Part shown: in pieces, positions 31,501-41,600 of the stretch
Layout of the letters: the number at the start of each line of letters is the position of its first letter
Position numbering within the stretch: position 1 is the first letter of the stretch
NCBI RefSeq assembly: GCF_945859825.1
Contig: NZ_CAMAPC010000003.1
Location: forward strand, 62,001 to 126,000
Direction: 5' to 3'
DNA from: Pseudoalteromonas holothuriae
GTDB taxonomy: Bacteria > Pseudomonadota > Gammaproteobacteria > Enterobacterales > Alteromonadaceae
DNA: 64,000 bases
Notes under the pieces: model-generated
The model's input: the letters and a program-made list of their open reading frames with translations, nothing else
The model's database searches: none
What the model was told of the DNA's origin: nothing
Position numbers and translations under genes: made by a program

Positions 31501-32607
31501 CTTATGCGCCATGACTAAGGTGTTAGCAAAAAAACCTATAACCTCTTCGATGCTCCTTTCAGTTCGATTCGCAACAGGCATACCCAAAACAATTTCTTCA
31601 CTGCGGCTAAAGCGGCTAAGCATAACTGAAAATGCGGTTTCCATTACCGTAAACAACGACACCCCCTGCTCATTAGCAACCTGTTGTAAACGAGCACTTA
31701 ACTGCCCACTCAAGCGCTCACGATGAACACCACCGTTGTATTTTTGCTCTGTAGGGCGAGGCTTATCCAATGGCAAGCTATGTAATCTGGGTGCCGACTT
31801 TAAACTTTGCGTTAGTTCGTTCAGTGCACCTTTGGCTGTGGCAGTTTGCATTACCTTTTTCTGTTGAGCGGCATGATCAACATATTGATAATTTAGTGTG
31901 GGCAACTGAGCTGAACGCTGCTCTACTGCCGCATTATATAATTCACAAAACTCTCTTATTACAATGCTGAGCGACCAACCATCACTCGCAATATGGTGCA
32001 TCGTTAACAACAAAATATGTTTCTGTTGGTGACATTTGAGCAACCGAGATCTAAGCATAAGATCTTGTTCCAAAACAAATACCTGTTCTGCTTCATCAGC
32101 TATTTGGTACTCAATATGCTGCTGTTGCAAGGTTTCTGAGAATGATGTCAAATCCACAATTTTCAGAGAAAAGTCTACGTGTTCCTGAATGAACTGACGA
32201 ACCTGTCCGTCTTCCTCACGAAAGCAAGTTCTTATACTTTCGTGCCTTTGGACAATATTATTTAGCGCGGCTTGGCAAAATTCGGCATTTAGCTCACCAT
32301 CTAACTGAATGACCAGCGGTATATTGTAAGCTGCGGTACCCTCAGCCAGCCGATCTAAAAACCATAACCTTTGTTGTGAGTAAGATAGTTCACAGCCACC
32401 ATCTCGATTGACCCGCTCCAGATTGACCTTGTCGCTATTTTCTGTGGTACTGAAAAATTCAAGTAAGGCTCCTTTATGCTCTTTTATACATTCAGCCCAC
32501 TCAGCAGTCATTGCTCCCGGTTGAGATTTAGCTTTCAATTTGCCTTCACTGACGAACAAATAAATTCCGTTCTCATTCAGTTCATTTACCAAAGTTTGCA
32601 GTTGCAT
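25537..32607 (-). CDS. NRPS protein 3: docking - C - A(Gly)[monooxygenase + methyltransferase inserted] - PCP - C
   Basis: About 2356 residues. The start is ATG 32607 or 32610: GAGGAA lies just upstream and the protein then opens directly with the TubC-type docking domain. The reading frame continues to a GTG at 32625, which would overlap protein 2. C1 has HHIASDG (~206). The A domain has MIYTSGSTG (~672) and FDISVLE (~722). It is then interrupted by a ~360-residue luciferase-like flavin monooxygenase (FSLYYFAND, VWVPERHFHEFGG, GHGRAGLAITCGWH-type region) before LMLGGEY and NMYGPTETTVW. The pocket D-I-L-Q-M-G-M-V-W is close to Gly. A SAM methyltransferase (VLEIGVGTG ~1407, NSVIQYFPS) sits before the A10 motif TANGKID (~1777). 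The PCP reads MGGRSLL, with Arg instead of His. A second C domain (HHLISDG ~2024) ends the protein with an unusually basic tail (LQRLQSRKRR). The embedded oxygenase resembles those of MtaG/MelG, which hydroxylate glycine. Confidence 0.93.
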   Translation of the reverse strand: MQLQTLVNELNENGIYLFVSEGKLKAKSQPGAMTAEWAECIKEHKGALLEFFSTTENSDKVNLERVNRDGGCELSYSQQRLWFLDRLAEGTAAYNIPLVIQLDGELNAEFCQAALNNIVQRHESIRTCFREEDGQVRQFIQEHVDFSLKIVDLTSFSETLQQQHIEYQIADEAEQVFVLEQDLMLRSRLLKCHQQKHILLLTMHHIASDGWSLSIVIREFCELYNAAVEQRSAQLPTLNYQYVDHAAQQKKVMQTATAKGALNELTQSLKSAPRLHSLPLDKPRPTEQKYNGGVHRERLSGQLSARLQQVANEQGVSLFTVMETAFSVMLSRFSRSEEIVLGMPVANRTERSIEEVIGFFANTLVMAHKIDIQQSFCMLLKQHAKTISSTYSAQHIPFELLVEALNPDRELSYNPLFQIFIAFENASSDIELTGLQSKVLERHYESSKFDLSLYIKEIEDGIWCGWEFNSDLFDEQSIATFAQSYEHLLISFIENPDKPVASFAMLPAATCSAIRGPELALSERNVCEQIMGQALQIPTAEALVFEHQRFTYSELTEKVQHMCVILHQHGVSPGDRVGVYVDRKPEMLIAMLAIMSAGAAYVPLDPDYPDSRINYIVENASVSAVIVDSEQQNLPFSSQRKILTLSQLLEAVTDNNMPSISVPVDSPAYMIYTSGSTGNPKGVVVSHRNMINLFSALDVQLPLTSEQKTLLAVTSVSFDISVLELFWTLARGQRVVLLPKQNKLPLDVAHSELPDRHSGAGLNFSLYYFANDPKRSGDNKYRLLKEGALFADKCGFEAVWVPERHFHEFGGQFPNPSIAASALSLVTDNISLRAGSVVMPLHDPIRVAEDWSMIDNLSHGRAGLAITCGWHFNDFVFAPENYENRYEVMFESLEVVRNLWRGEGYPRLAGNGEQNEVKIRPLPIQSTIPVWITTAGNVETFKRAGRAGANLLTHILGQSPAELAEKIQVYKNARKEAGYDPDTGRVSVMVHTFVCDDMATAKRIAKAPFKEYLRSSIGLLKPFADAQGWGTDVDPEVLLEAGCERYFRTNALFGTVEHCAKLSLDLYNAGVDEIACLIDFGIEEETVIEHLLQIDQLHKLMAKRTKRDNKEQPSIAQMITREQVQWLQSTPSLAHLMLNEAGAKAAFSQLECLMLGGEYLAPSVLHALKPVFNGRLYNMYGPTETTVWSSVSEIKGESKIGLPLANTQFYLLDDALNIVPKGMIGELYIAGEGVTHGYFEQAALSAERYIPNPFDNANGQRLYRTGDLMRVRHDGVLDFCGRRDFQVKLRGYRIELGDIETALLNNPQVAQAVAAVRSDQNQNERLVGYVTAIKDSMVDGQLGEERVNSWQALYNETFIDDELVIAPHENFASWVSSYTDQAYPVKLMKEWIGNTVSRVPHQAQSKVLEIGVGTGLVLFRVAPNVSQYVGVDFAQNGLDFIRKHSVFLGQKSQCISLHQCPADQFHNHVEGQFDTIVLNSVIQYFPSAEYLHKVLEEATKRLRPGGTIFVGDVRHLQLHELFCSSVEIAKAQPETRLVQLKHRISERIANERELLLAPEFFKQLGLASITRVEVLVKCDLGHTEMSKYRYDVVLHTSEFVQAKTALIFEWQQDVFTVEQFAQLLDEHAFDIMTLDGVPHPLLEQDIAAHIKINNGKDNSTLNEQALHNESLYHNQTQALIEVAKQQGYSVSMHWDNEQAPQFASLQIKSQHSENLVTPRELTHKPAGKTINANNPLQSEQSLALIPALQRTAQQHLPEFMQPDTYIVVERWPYTANGKIDLARLPVPEAQIQQHREYVAPTNELETYLSELWCEILNLDVLGINDNFFEMGGRSLLAAQMLNRIKQRWQLELTVKALFENPTVAKLAKYMGQLDSTGQVSAIVKVDRDKPLPASDLQRGLWFDVHRGLDSTMYHMAMGLDLKGPFDIEIARDCLASLTDKHEILRCAFELEKGVLNLKLNTQLDIPLHVVDLSQTISSAKEQAMWQEFNRFKVAPFDLTNGPLVRLEIIKLDDNHHVLMYVIHHLISDGWSNRMLIAEFMEGYQKRVSGLPLDQEVLPIQYADYAHWMQQHFGAQKLNQQLNYWRDILSGAPALMPLPWDTLRTETVSDEGTVVNLSFDKHSVSRMREICNELAITPYMFCLATWQLLLSAWSDNSDILIGSPVSNRPTSELEKLVGYFVNTVVIRTQVDNELDWQGFMGNVKATTLDAYEHQDIPFSRVVEAISPERSASYMPIYQVGFSFESIRSLPEQLAGLEVAQLSEPETAAKYDLSVTLIEFEEQLQGTISFKLALFEKPTINMLKEQFCALAERLLERPHEPLSVLKSQVKDAFNQHKDARLVGKQQDRLQRLQSRKRR

Positions 32608-32618
32608 CATATTCCTCA

Positions 32619-35600
32619 CTACCACTCAAATTCTTCTAAATCGTTAGATTCCATTGCAGTCACTCTATTGCGGCTTACTAGATAACTTGGCTCTAATAAT
32701 TGTGCAATGGTGCGAATGCTGGCACCCGACAACAATTGTTTGACATCTAACTTAATTCCATTCAACTGCTCTTCACACAACACACTCAAACGCGTGGCTA
32801 ACAGAGAGTTTCCTCCCAGTTCAAAGAAACCACTCGTAACTGAGATAGTTTGCTGTTCAAAAATCGTCTGCCAAATAATCAACAGTTGTTCCTCAAGCTC
32901 CCTAGCAGGAGCCTCAAAATCTTTCACCTCATTGGTTATTTGTGGTAATGCTGCGCGGTTTACTTTGCCACTAGGGTGAACAGGTAAACTATTAATTCGC
33001 TGCCAAACAGTAGGATGCATATAATGGGGCAGGCTTTGCTTAACCTGTGACTGACAGCGCTTAAATGCTTCTTGATGATCGCTGACAACAAAAGCGACAA
33101 GCGAATGTTGAACACCATGCTTTGTTATCAAACAAGCAGCTGATTCTATGCCTTCAATGGCACTGATCGCATGTTCAATTTCCTGTAACTCAACACGAAA
33201 ACCATTCAGTTTAACCTGCTGATCATTTCTACCCAGATACTGTAAACTATTGTTATCTATGATTTTAACTAAATCGCCAGTTCGATATGCCCGCATAGGA
33301 TTGTCTAAACCTACGTCAAGGTTTACGAAACGTTCGGCTGTTTGTTTATCATTTTTCAAATACCCACAAGAAAGTGAACCACCTGTGATCCAAAGTTCAC
33401 CTATACCACCGAGGGGGACTGGGTCACCCTGTTCACTCAAGACTAAGTGTGCACTTTGTGATAACGCTCCAGGCAAGCACAGTTCGCCTTGCAAATCTTG
33501 GTGCGTTACGGCGCCTATCATGCTAAAAACCGTTGCTTCTGTTGGTCCATAGCAGTTAAATACTGCTGCGCATTTGTTTAAGAGTTGTTGTGCTAGTACA
33601 CGCGTTAAAGGTTCCCCTCCCGTCAAAGCGGTTAAATCGGCTTTACCTTTCCAACCACTGGCTAATAGTACTTGCCACCCTGTTGGCGTCATCTGCAACC
33701 AGTTAATATTGTACTCATCAACTAAATCCGCGAGTTGATTACCATCTTTGACCTGATCTACCGAGGCTATAACTACACTCCCGCCCATCGACAGAGGTAG
33801 TAACCACTCAAGCAATGAGAGATCAAATGTTGGCGTTGTTACTGCTAGATTGCGAGTATATTCGCTGCATGTGAATTGCTCTTGCGCCGCTGCCAAAAAT
33901 CGACCCAAAGCATCGTAGTTAACGCATACCCCTTTAGGCTGACCCGTTGTACCTGAGGTGAACAAAATATATCCAGCCCCAGCAGCAACATGCAGCTCAC
34001 TGATCACCGAGGCATCTGATAAACCCTTTAATGTCAGTATGTTATCACCATCTCCACATAAAGGTTTGGTGTACGCTGAACACACCACAACAACGGGCTG
34101 AGTCTGTTCAATAATATTATTGATTCTTTGTTGAGGTAACACACCATCTATAGGTACATATACTGCTCCAAGCTGCCAAAGCGCCAACATAGTCAAAATA
34201 ACGTCACAGCTTCTAGGTAAGCACACTACAACCCGGTCATTGGCACTAACCCCTTGTGAACGTAAATAGTCACTGATCGCACCAATACGCTGTACCACCT
34301 GCGCATAACTCAGCTCGTCGCTTTGACACTGTATTGCGATGCTCTCAGGTGCTTTGTACGCATGCTCACTGAGCATTTGTAACACATCGAACTCAGGGTA
34401 TGTGGTTTTGACATTTGCGAGGCTTTGCTCCCATGCCTTGTTGTCTTCGTCACTGCGACCCTGTAGTTCAATCACAGGAGATGCTAGCGGTAGTTCAAGC
34501 ATTTCTAGTAAAATTCGTTTAAACAAAGCAAAAATATTGTCAGCTTGCGCCTTGTCTAATTTATCTGACTTATACTTCAATGTTAGTTTTAGCTGTTCGC
34601 CAAGTGAGACATATAAAGAAAGGTCAAAATGTGTATCACTATCGACGGTGATCTCTTCAATACATAGTCCTTCGCTATGTTGCATCATGCCTTCAAGCGG
34701 GTAGTTCTCGATCAATACGATACTTTCAAATAATGCTGAACTGGCTGCTATCTCAGTTTGCCGATGAATGTCAGCTAACGGCAACCAACTGTGCTGCTCT
34801 GATTCTAACTGTTGGCCAAACATCTCCCTGAGCGCTTGTGAAAAGCTCGTGTCTGCATCACTGCTAAAAGTCACAGGCAAGGTCACCACGAATAAGCCGA
34901 GCATCTGCTCAATTCCTTCGACTTGCAAAGGACGGCCGCTGCTTACCGCACCAAAGATAACCTGCTGATCTCCCGATAAGCGTTGTAAAGTTCTAGCCCA
35001 AGCCAAGTTTATCAAAACGCCCATGGTGACGTTTGCTGACTTAGACAACTGTTCAAGGCGCTTGCGAGTCATATTGTCTAAAATTGTTTTACAGCTTAGT
35101 ATTTCCACAGGCTCATCGTTAACAGGCTCCCCGAGCAGCCGCGTTGGCTCAGTGAAGCCATTCAAAGTAGCTTGCCAATATGCTTGAGCATCACTAACTG
35201 ATTGCTGTTCAAGCCAGCCAACAAAGCGTGAGAACTCAGCCGTATTTAGCTTCTCTACAAAGTCTGAGCGAGTGCTTAATGAGCGATAGCTCGCTAACAA
35301 TTCAGCGAACAAAATGGGTAACGACCACCCGTCAAGTAGCGCATGATGGAAGGTTAAAATCAGCTCGACTTTCGAGTCTGGAAGATGGCATACATCAAAC
35401 TTAATTAAAGACTTCAGAAAACAATCTTCGCCGAAGTGTTTAACACGACTTGCAAGCTGATTCAGCTGTGATTCTATGGATGTATCGACAAGCAGATGAT
35501 GCTCAGTAATTTGTATATCAGCATGAGCATTAATCAACTGAACTAAGCCATGCTCTGCAAGTGCGCTGAAGTGTGTTCTTAAGATTTGATGCTGTTGTAC

Positions 35601-38600
35601 CAATTGCAGCCATGCTTTCTTAAAAGAAGTTATCTCGAAACCCTTCGTGATAGTTAACCTGACTTGATTAACATAAGCAGTGGCATCAATTTGCGTATGC
35701 ATAACCATGGCACGCTGCATTGGCGTCGCCATGATTGATTGTTCATATTTCTCTAGCTCAGAGTAGTTTGACAGGTCAATTTGCTTTGCCTGCTGTACTA
35801 CTTTTTTATCGCCAATGCGTTTGGCATTTCCACAGATTGCATGAATATCTGATGAATTAAAAATATCCGCTAAAGTGAGCTCTATACCCTGCTTTCTAAG
35901 CTGTGTCGACAACCTAACAGCTTGGATCGAATCACCACCTAGTGCCGCAAAACTCGTCGTTAAGTCAACTGAAACTAGGTTAAGCTGACGGCTGATAGTA
36001 TTTATGACTATGTTTTGGATTTCATCATCTACTATACTGAGCTGCAATTGGGGTTGCTGCACAACGAGACGTGATGTTGTTGGTATACGAGATAAGGCAT
36101 CGCGGTCAACTTTGCCATTGGCTGTCAGTGGCAATTCATTTAATCCCGCATACTCCTGAGGAATCATGTAAGCCGGTAACGCGTCTTTGAGTACCCGTTC
36201 AGCTTTTTCAAGCAATATACTATCTGGCACACCATTTTGATGATGATTGGTCACCAGATAAGCCACTAAACGTTTGTGATCATTTTCGTGTCTTATATCC
36301 ACAAGCGCCGTTTGAAGCTCTTTTAATTGTGATAATTTGGCTTCTATCTCACCTAACTCAACGCGATACCCATTCAATTTTACCTGATTATCTTCGCGCC
36401 CCAAAAACTCAATGACTCCATCACTGTTAAAACGGCCTTTGTCGCCGGTTTTGTAAAGCATTTGTTGTCGCTGTGGGCAGAATATAAAACTCTGTTTAGA
36501 GCGTTGTGTATCTTTCCAATAGCCGCTCGCGAGTCCCTTACCTGTGATGTAAAGATCTCCTTTGACGCCAACTGGACATTCTTCCATTAATTCATTCAGC
36601 ACCAAGTAGCCCTGATTGGCTAGTGGATGACCATAAGGAACGCTTTTCCAATTCGAGTCTATGTGCGTAACGGGGTAATAAATTGACCAGATAGAGGCCT
36701 CTGTTGCTCCTCCTAAGCTGACCAGGCTGACATGTTTATGAGTCAATATTTGACGGGCTAGATTAAGACTTATCCAATCACCGCTAAGCATACATAACCG
36801 CAAGCTGTCAGAAACTTTACCCGCTGAAAAATCAACGAACATTTGCATCAGAGCAGGCACGCTATTCCAAACGGTAATTTGTTCTTTGGCCGCTAAATCA
36901 TGCCAAGCCTGAGGGTCTCTGTTCTGCTGCGGTAAAGGCAGTACCAACTTTCCACCAGCAGCTAGGACCCCAAAAATATCATAAACAGAGAGGTCAAAAC
37001 TCAACGATGACAGTCCCAATACCGAATCATCGGCAGTGACAACAAAGCGCGTATTAATGTCTTCAATAGTGTTACGCGCGGCCCTGTGACTGATCATAAC
37101 GCCCTTAGGTGTTCCTGTAGAGCCTGACGTAAATAACACATAGGCCAGATCATCTTCGCTAACGCTAGACTGTTTGGGTTGATTTAGAATTGCAACTGGT
37201 TCTGGCAAGTGTGGTAGCAATATTTGTTGGCATGACAATAGCTCACTATCACGCTGAGACACAATAGCCAAACGCGCCTCACCTTGTCGAATAAGCTGTA
37301 GCCTTCGCTCAAGTGGCAGACTTGCATCAACAGGCAAGTAAGCGGCACCAGCCAAATGCACCGCTAACACAGCAACAACCTGCTGCCATGCTTTTGGCAT
37401 ATGAATGGCTACTAACTCATTATTTTTAACACCTTCTGTACGCAACTGTTCTGCTAACCGGTCTGCCATGGTGATTAACTGGCCATAGGTGATACGTGTT
37501 TGACCTTGTATCACGGCATCAAGGCTCGGCTGTTTCAGGGCCCGTTCGATAAGGGGCTGATGTAATAACCCTGAGGGTAAGCTCTGATAAGTATGGTTAT
37601 AACCCGCCCTCAGCGGAGCTGAGATATTAAATTGCTGCCAGCTATGCCATGAGGTATTTTCATTCGCCAAATGCGTTAAATAACTCTCTATGGCATCAAG
37701 TAAATCTGGCACAAAATTTTGATAATAACCTGATTTTTCAATAACTTTAATTTCTAAGCTGGTATTGTGTTTGCGTGCAACAAACTCCAATCCAACATGC
37801 GCTGTATTCACTACCTCACGATAAGCGACTTGCTCACTGACACTATTTTGCTGTTCGGTCAATAAACTAGTGAAGCCAATAGGCATTGTCATATTGGTAT
37901 TATGCAGACGATTATACTCGTGTAAGACCTCCAGTCCCTCAAAACTGCGATGCGCCATATTTTCTGAAAGCTGCTTTTGAGTTGCGATAAGTTTGGTGCT
38001 AAATGTTTGATATGGCTTAGGCTCATAGCTGAACAAGAGCAAAGAGTTAAAATTACCCACAATCTGAGCCGCATCATTAGGCGTTACTGGGCGATCGTTG
38101 ACTAATAAACTCATCGTAAAGTTCGGTGTTTCACTCCAGACAGACAGCGCTTGGCACACCACTTCTAGTACTAAAGCTGACTCTGAGCATCCTTGTTGCG
38201 CGCATAAGGCCGCTATTCTTTGCGATACCTTTTCACACACTCGAAAATAGTGTGTTTTAACCGTTGCATCATGTGCTGTTAAGTCGTCCTTTGCCAACGG
38301 TAACTGTGGAGCACATGGCATAGTGGCGATTTTTTCCCGCCAAAACGCTTTGTCCTGTCGATATCGAGCCGCTGATTTATGGTTTGCTTTGGCCACCACC
38401 ACATCACGATAGGTTAGTGATAATGGAGACAAAGGTTGATCGTCCCCACTATATAGTTGACTTAAATCTTTAGCTAAAATAACGCCGCTGCTGTAATCCA
38501 TCAAAGTATGTGCTACACACAAAGATAACCGCTGCTCATCACCAAAGTCGATAACACTCACTTTAAAACTTGGCCAACTTTGGGTATCGACGCCACCGTT

Positions 38601-41600
38601 GATCAGCCGTTGTCGGTGATCATCTAGTTTTTGCAGTTGTTGCGCTGTATCTAAAGCGCTCAAATCAAGTATATCAAGCTCTAACCCGGGCACATTCTCA
38701 AGCACTTTTATGCGCTGATCTGCCAATTCAATAGCACGTAAAACATCATGCCTTGCAACTAATTCATTGCATGCATTTTGCAAGCGATTTAAACTAAAAT
38801 TGTGAATTCGGATCTCAACTAAAGAAAATCCACCATTTTCACCTGAATCTTTCTGAATTTGACGAGAAACCTGCAAACCTCGCTGGCTAACACCAAGCTC
38901 AAACGGCTCAAAACGCATCTCAGGCTGATGGCAGATAACCATTTCATCAATGGCCTGTTGTTCATCTGTAGACGCCGTATATTTGGCCAATGATTGTACA
39001 TCACCACACTTGATAAACTGCTCAAGCGGTATTTCTAAGCCCATTTCAGTACGCAGCTGAGAAACCACTTTAAGTGCGCCTAAAGAATGTCCGCCTTGAG
39101 CATAGAAATGTAACTTGCAACACACTTGTTTCTCTAAAACTTGCGAGAATATACTTGCTACTTGAGCTTCCCTGTCATTTTGCGGAGCAACATAAGTATA
39201 CTGTGTTGTTTGCGTCAGCTGACGGAGCGCCTGAAAATCAACCTTTCCATGTGAGTTGCGTGGTATACTTGTAACGCAATTGACCTCTACAGGGCACATG
39301 TATAGCGGTATAAACTTCTGGCAATACGCTACTACATCATCAAATGTGTAATTCTGTGCTGTTTCAAGGTAGGCTGAAATGCCCTGTTTTGTTTTATCAA
39401 ACTGCACCACTGCATGTTGCACATCGGCCATTTGTTCTAAAGTATTAACAATTTCCTGAGGCTCTACACGAAAACCTCGAATCTGTATTTGACTATCTTT
39501 TCGCCCTTGTAAAATGATATTTCCTTGTTCATCCCAATAGCCGAGATCACCACTGCGATACGCACGCTGACCCTGATAGACAAAAAACGGTTGATCCAAT
39601 GATTCATCGACTAGATAGCCCTGACTCACAAACTGACTAACAAAAACAACCTCACCTATCTCACCAACACCGGCTTCATGGCCTGCGTTTAAAATCAGAC
39701 ATTGCCCGCCCGACAAACTACGTCCCACTGGGCAACTAGCTCCTCGTAGCTGAGCTTGCGTTGTCATCGAAAATGCACTGAGAAACTGCTGTGTTTCGGT
39801 CGCGCCATACAAATTGTGTAGTACCGTATCAGGCAACGACCCTAATAGTTCACTTGCCAAAGATGTACTTAGCGTTTCACCTATTAACCACAGGTGTGAC
39901 AATGCTGGTAAGTCAACATATTCTCCCTGCAGTGACAACAATTTCGCCAGTGCTGGAGACATGCCAGCTACGTTAACCTTGTGGGTGTCTAAATAATGCA
40001 ATAATTGCTCAGCATGCGTTATCATACCGGCTATCGCTAAGGTCGCGCCGTTACCCAACGAGGAAAATACGTCACGCAGCAAAGGGTCATGACCCACGTT
40101 TGATAACATGGAACAAACCGTTCCTGGTTGAATTGCAAAGTACTGAGATGACCAAAGGGTATAATTGGCAAGTGACTGCCAGCCACCCAAGACAATTTTT
40201 GCTTTACCTGTACTTCCTGAAGTAGCCGCATAATAAGCAACATCATTGCTAGAGGTTAGTGCAGTATCGCTTCGAGAAACAAGTTGATAGCTTGTTTCTT
40301 TTACCAGATCTATCACCCTCCCAATTTTAGCTTGTTCGAGCATAGCTTGTTGCTTTGCATGCGGATAATCCGGATTGATCAAGAAAAATGGTCGTTGTTT
40401 GGCCAAGCAAGCATAGATATGCACAACCAACTCATAGCTTCGCTGAGCGATAATCGCGATGGCTGACACTCCATCAGGAAGGCGCTCCGCTGTGGTTTGT
40501 ATATCTGCGACAAGTTGAGCGTATGTATAACTCTGATTTACCTCAGTCAGCGCGATAGCATTAGGTTGTTTATGGCACCACTTTTTAAGCTGTGCCAATG
40601 GATGTACTAAATCAGCAACATTGAACTGCTGAGCATCTTCGTGTAACACAGGCTGGTGGCGCAGTGACACATCTGCACAATGCGCTGATACACCATCGCA
40701 TATTCTGCTCAGTAAATGTGCATATTGGTGCAACCAAATTTCCACATAGCTGGCACTATAATGTGCTGCATTAAATTGCGCGGTGAGCTTGATACGTTCA
40801 TGTTCTTCTACGTACAAAGTCAAATCGAATTTGCTTTCGATAAGTGGCGTTTCAAATTCTAATACATCACACCCAGAAAAATGCAACTCACTGCTTTGAT
40901 TAGGTAGAAAGTTAAAAAAGCACTGAAAGATGGGGTGGTGCTCACCACGGGGCTGAGGTAAATTAGCAACTAGTTCATGAAAGGCAATCTCGCTGTGGCG
41001 AAAAGCTAATGTCATCTTATCACGACACTGTGTTATCAAGCTTTCAATCGAGTTTGAGTCCTGCCAACTTAAGCGGATAGGCAACACATCCAAGAACAAC
41101 CCCACCGCATCTTGTAACGCCTGAAAAGGGCGGTGAATAGACGGAATGCCAACCACCACATCCTGCTGTCCAGATAATTTGCCTAAGAATAGATGAAATG
41201 CACTCAACATCAGCATATTCGTTGTACAACCCAACAGCTTGGCTTGAGCACGAATTTGATCACTAAGTTGCGCCGGTAAAGTCAAATGTTGTTGACTAGG
41301 CAGCGACATACCTGATGTGTTATTTAAACGAAAAGGTAGATTCGTGCGCTGCGGACTATCGTCTAATGCTGACAGCCAGTAACTAAGTTGTCCTTCGGTA
41401 TTTCGCTTTGCTAGCCAATGAGCGTAATGTTCAAATCCCCATTGTGGCTCGCTTGGCTCGATGCTTTGTGACATCCTGCTATAACTGGAATAAAGCTCTG
41501 ACAAACGCTGCTTAAGCACGTTGATTGACTGACCATCAGCAACAATATGATGCACAGCCAAAAACAAGATATGCTCTGTGCTACTGAGTCTGTGTAATTG

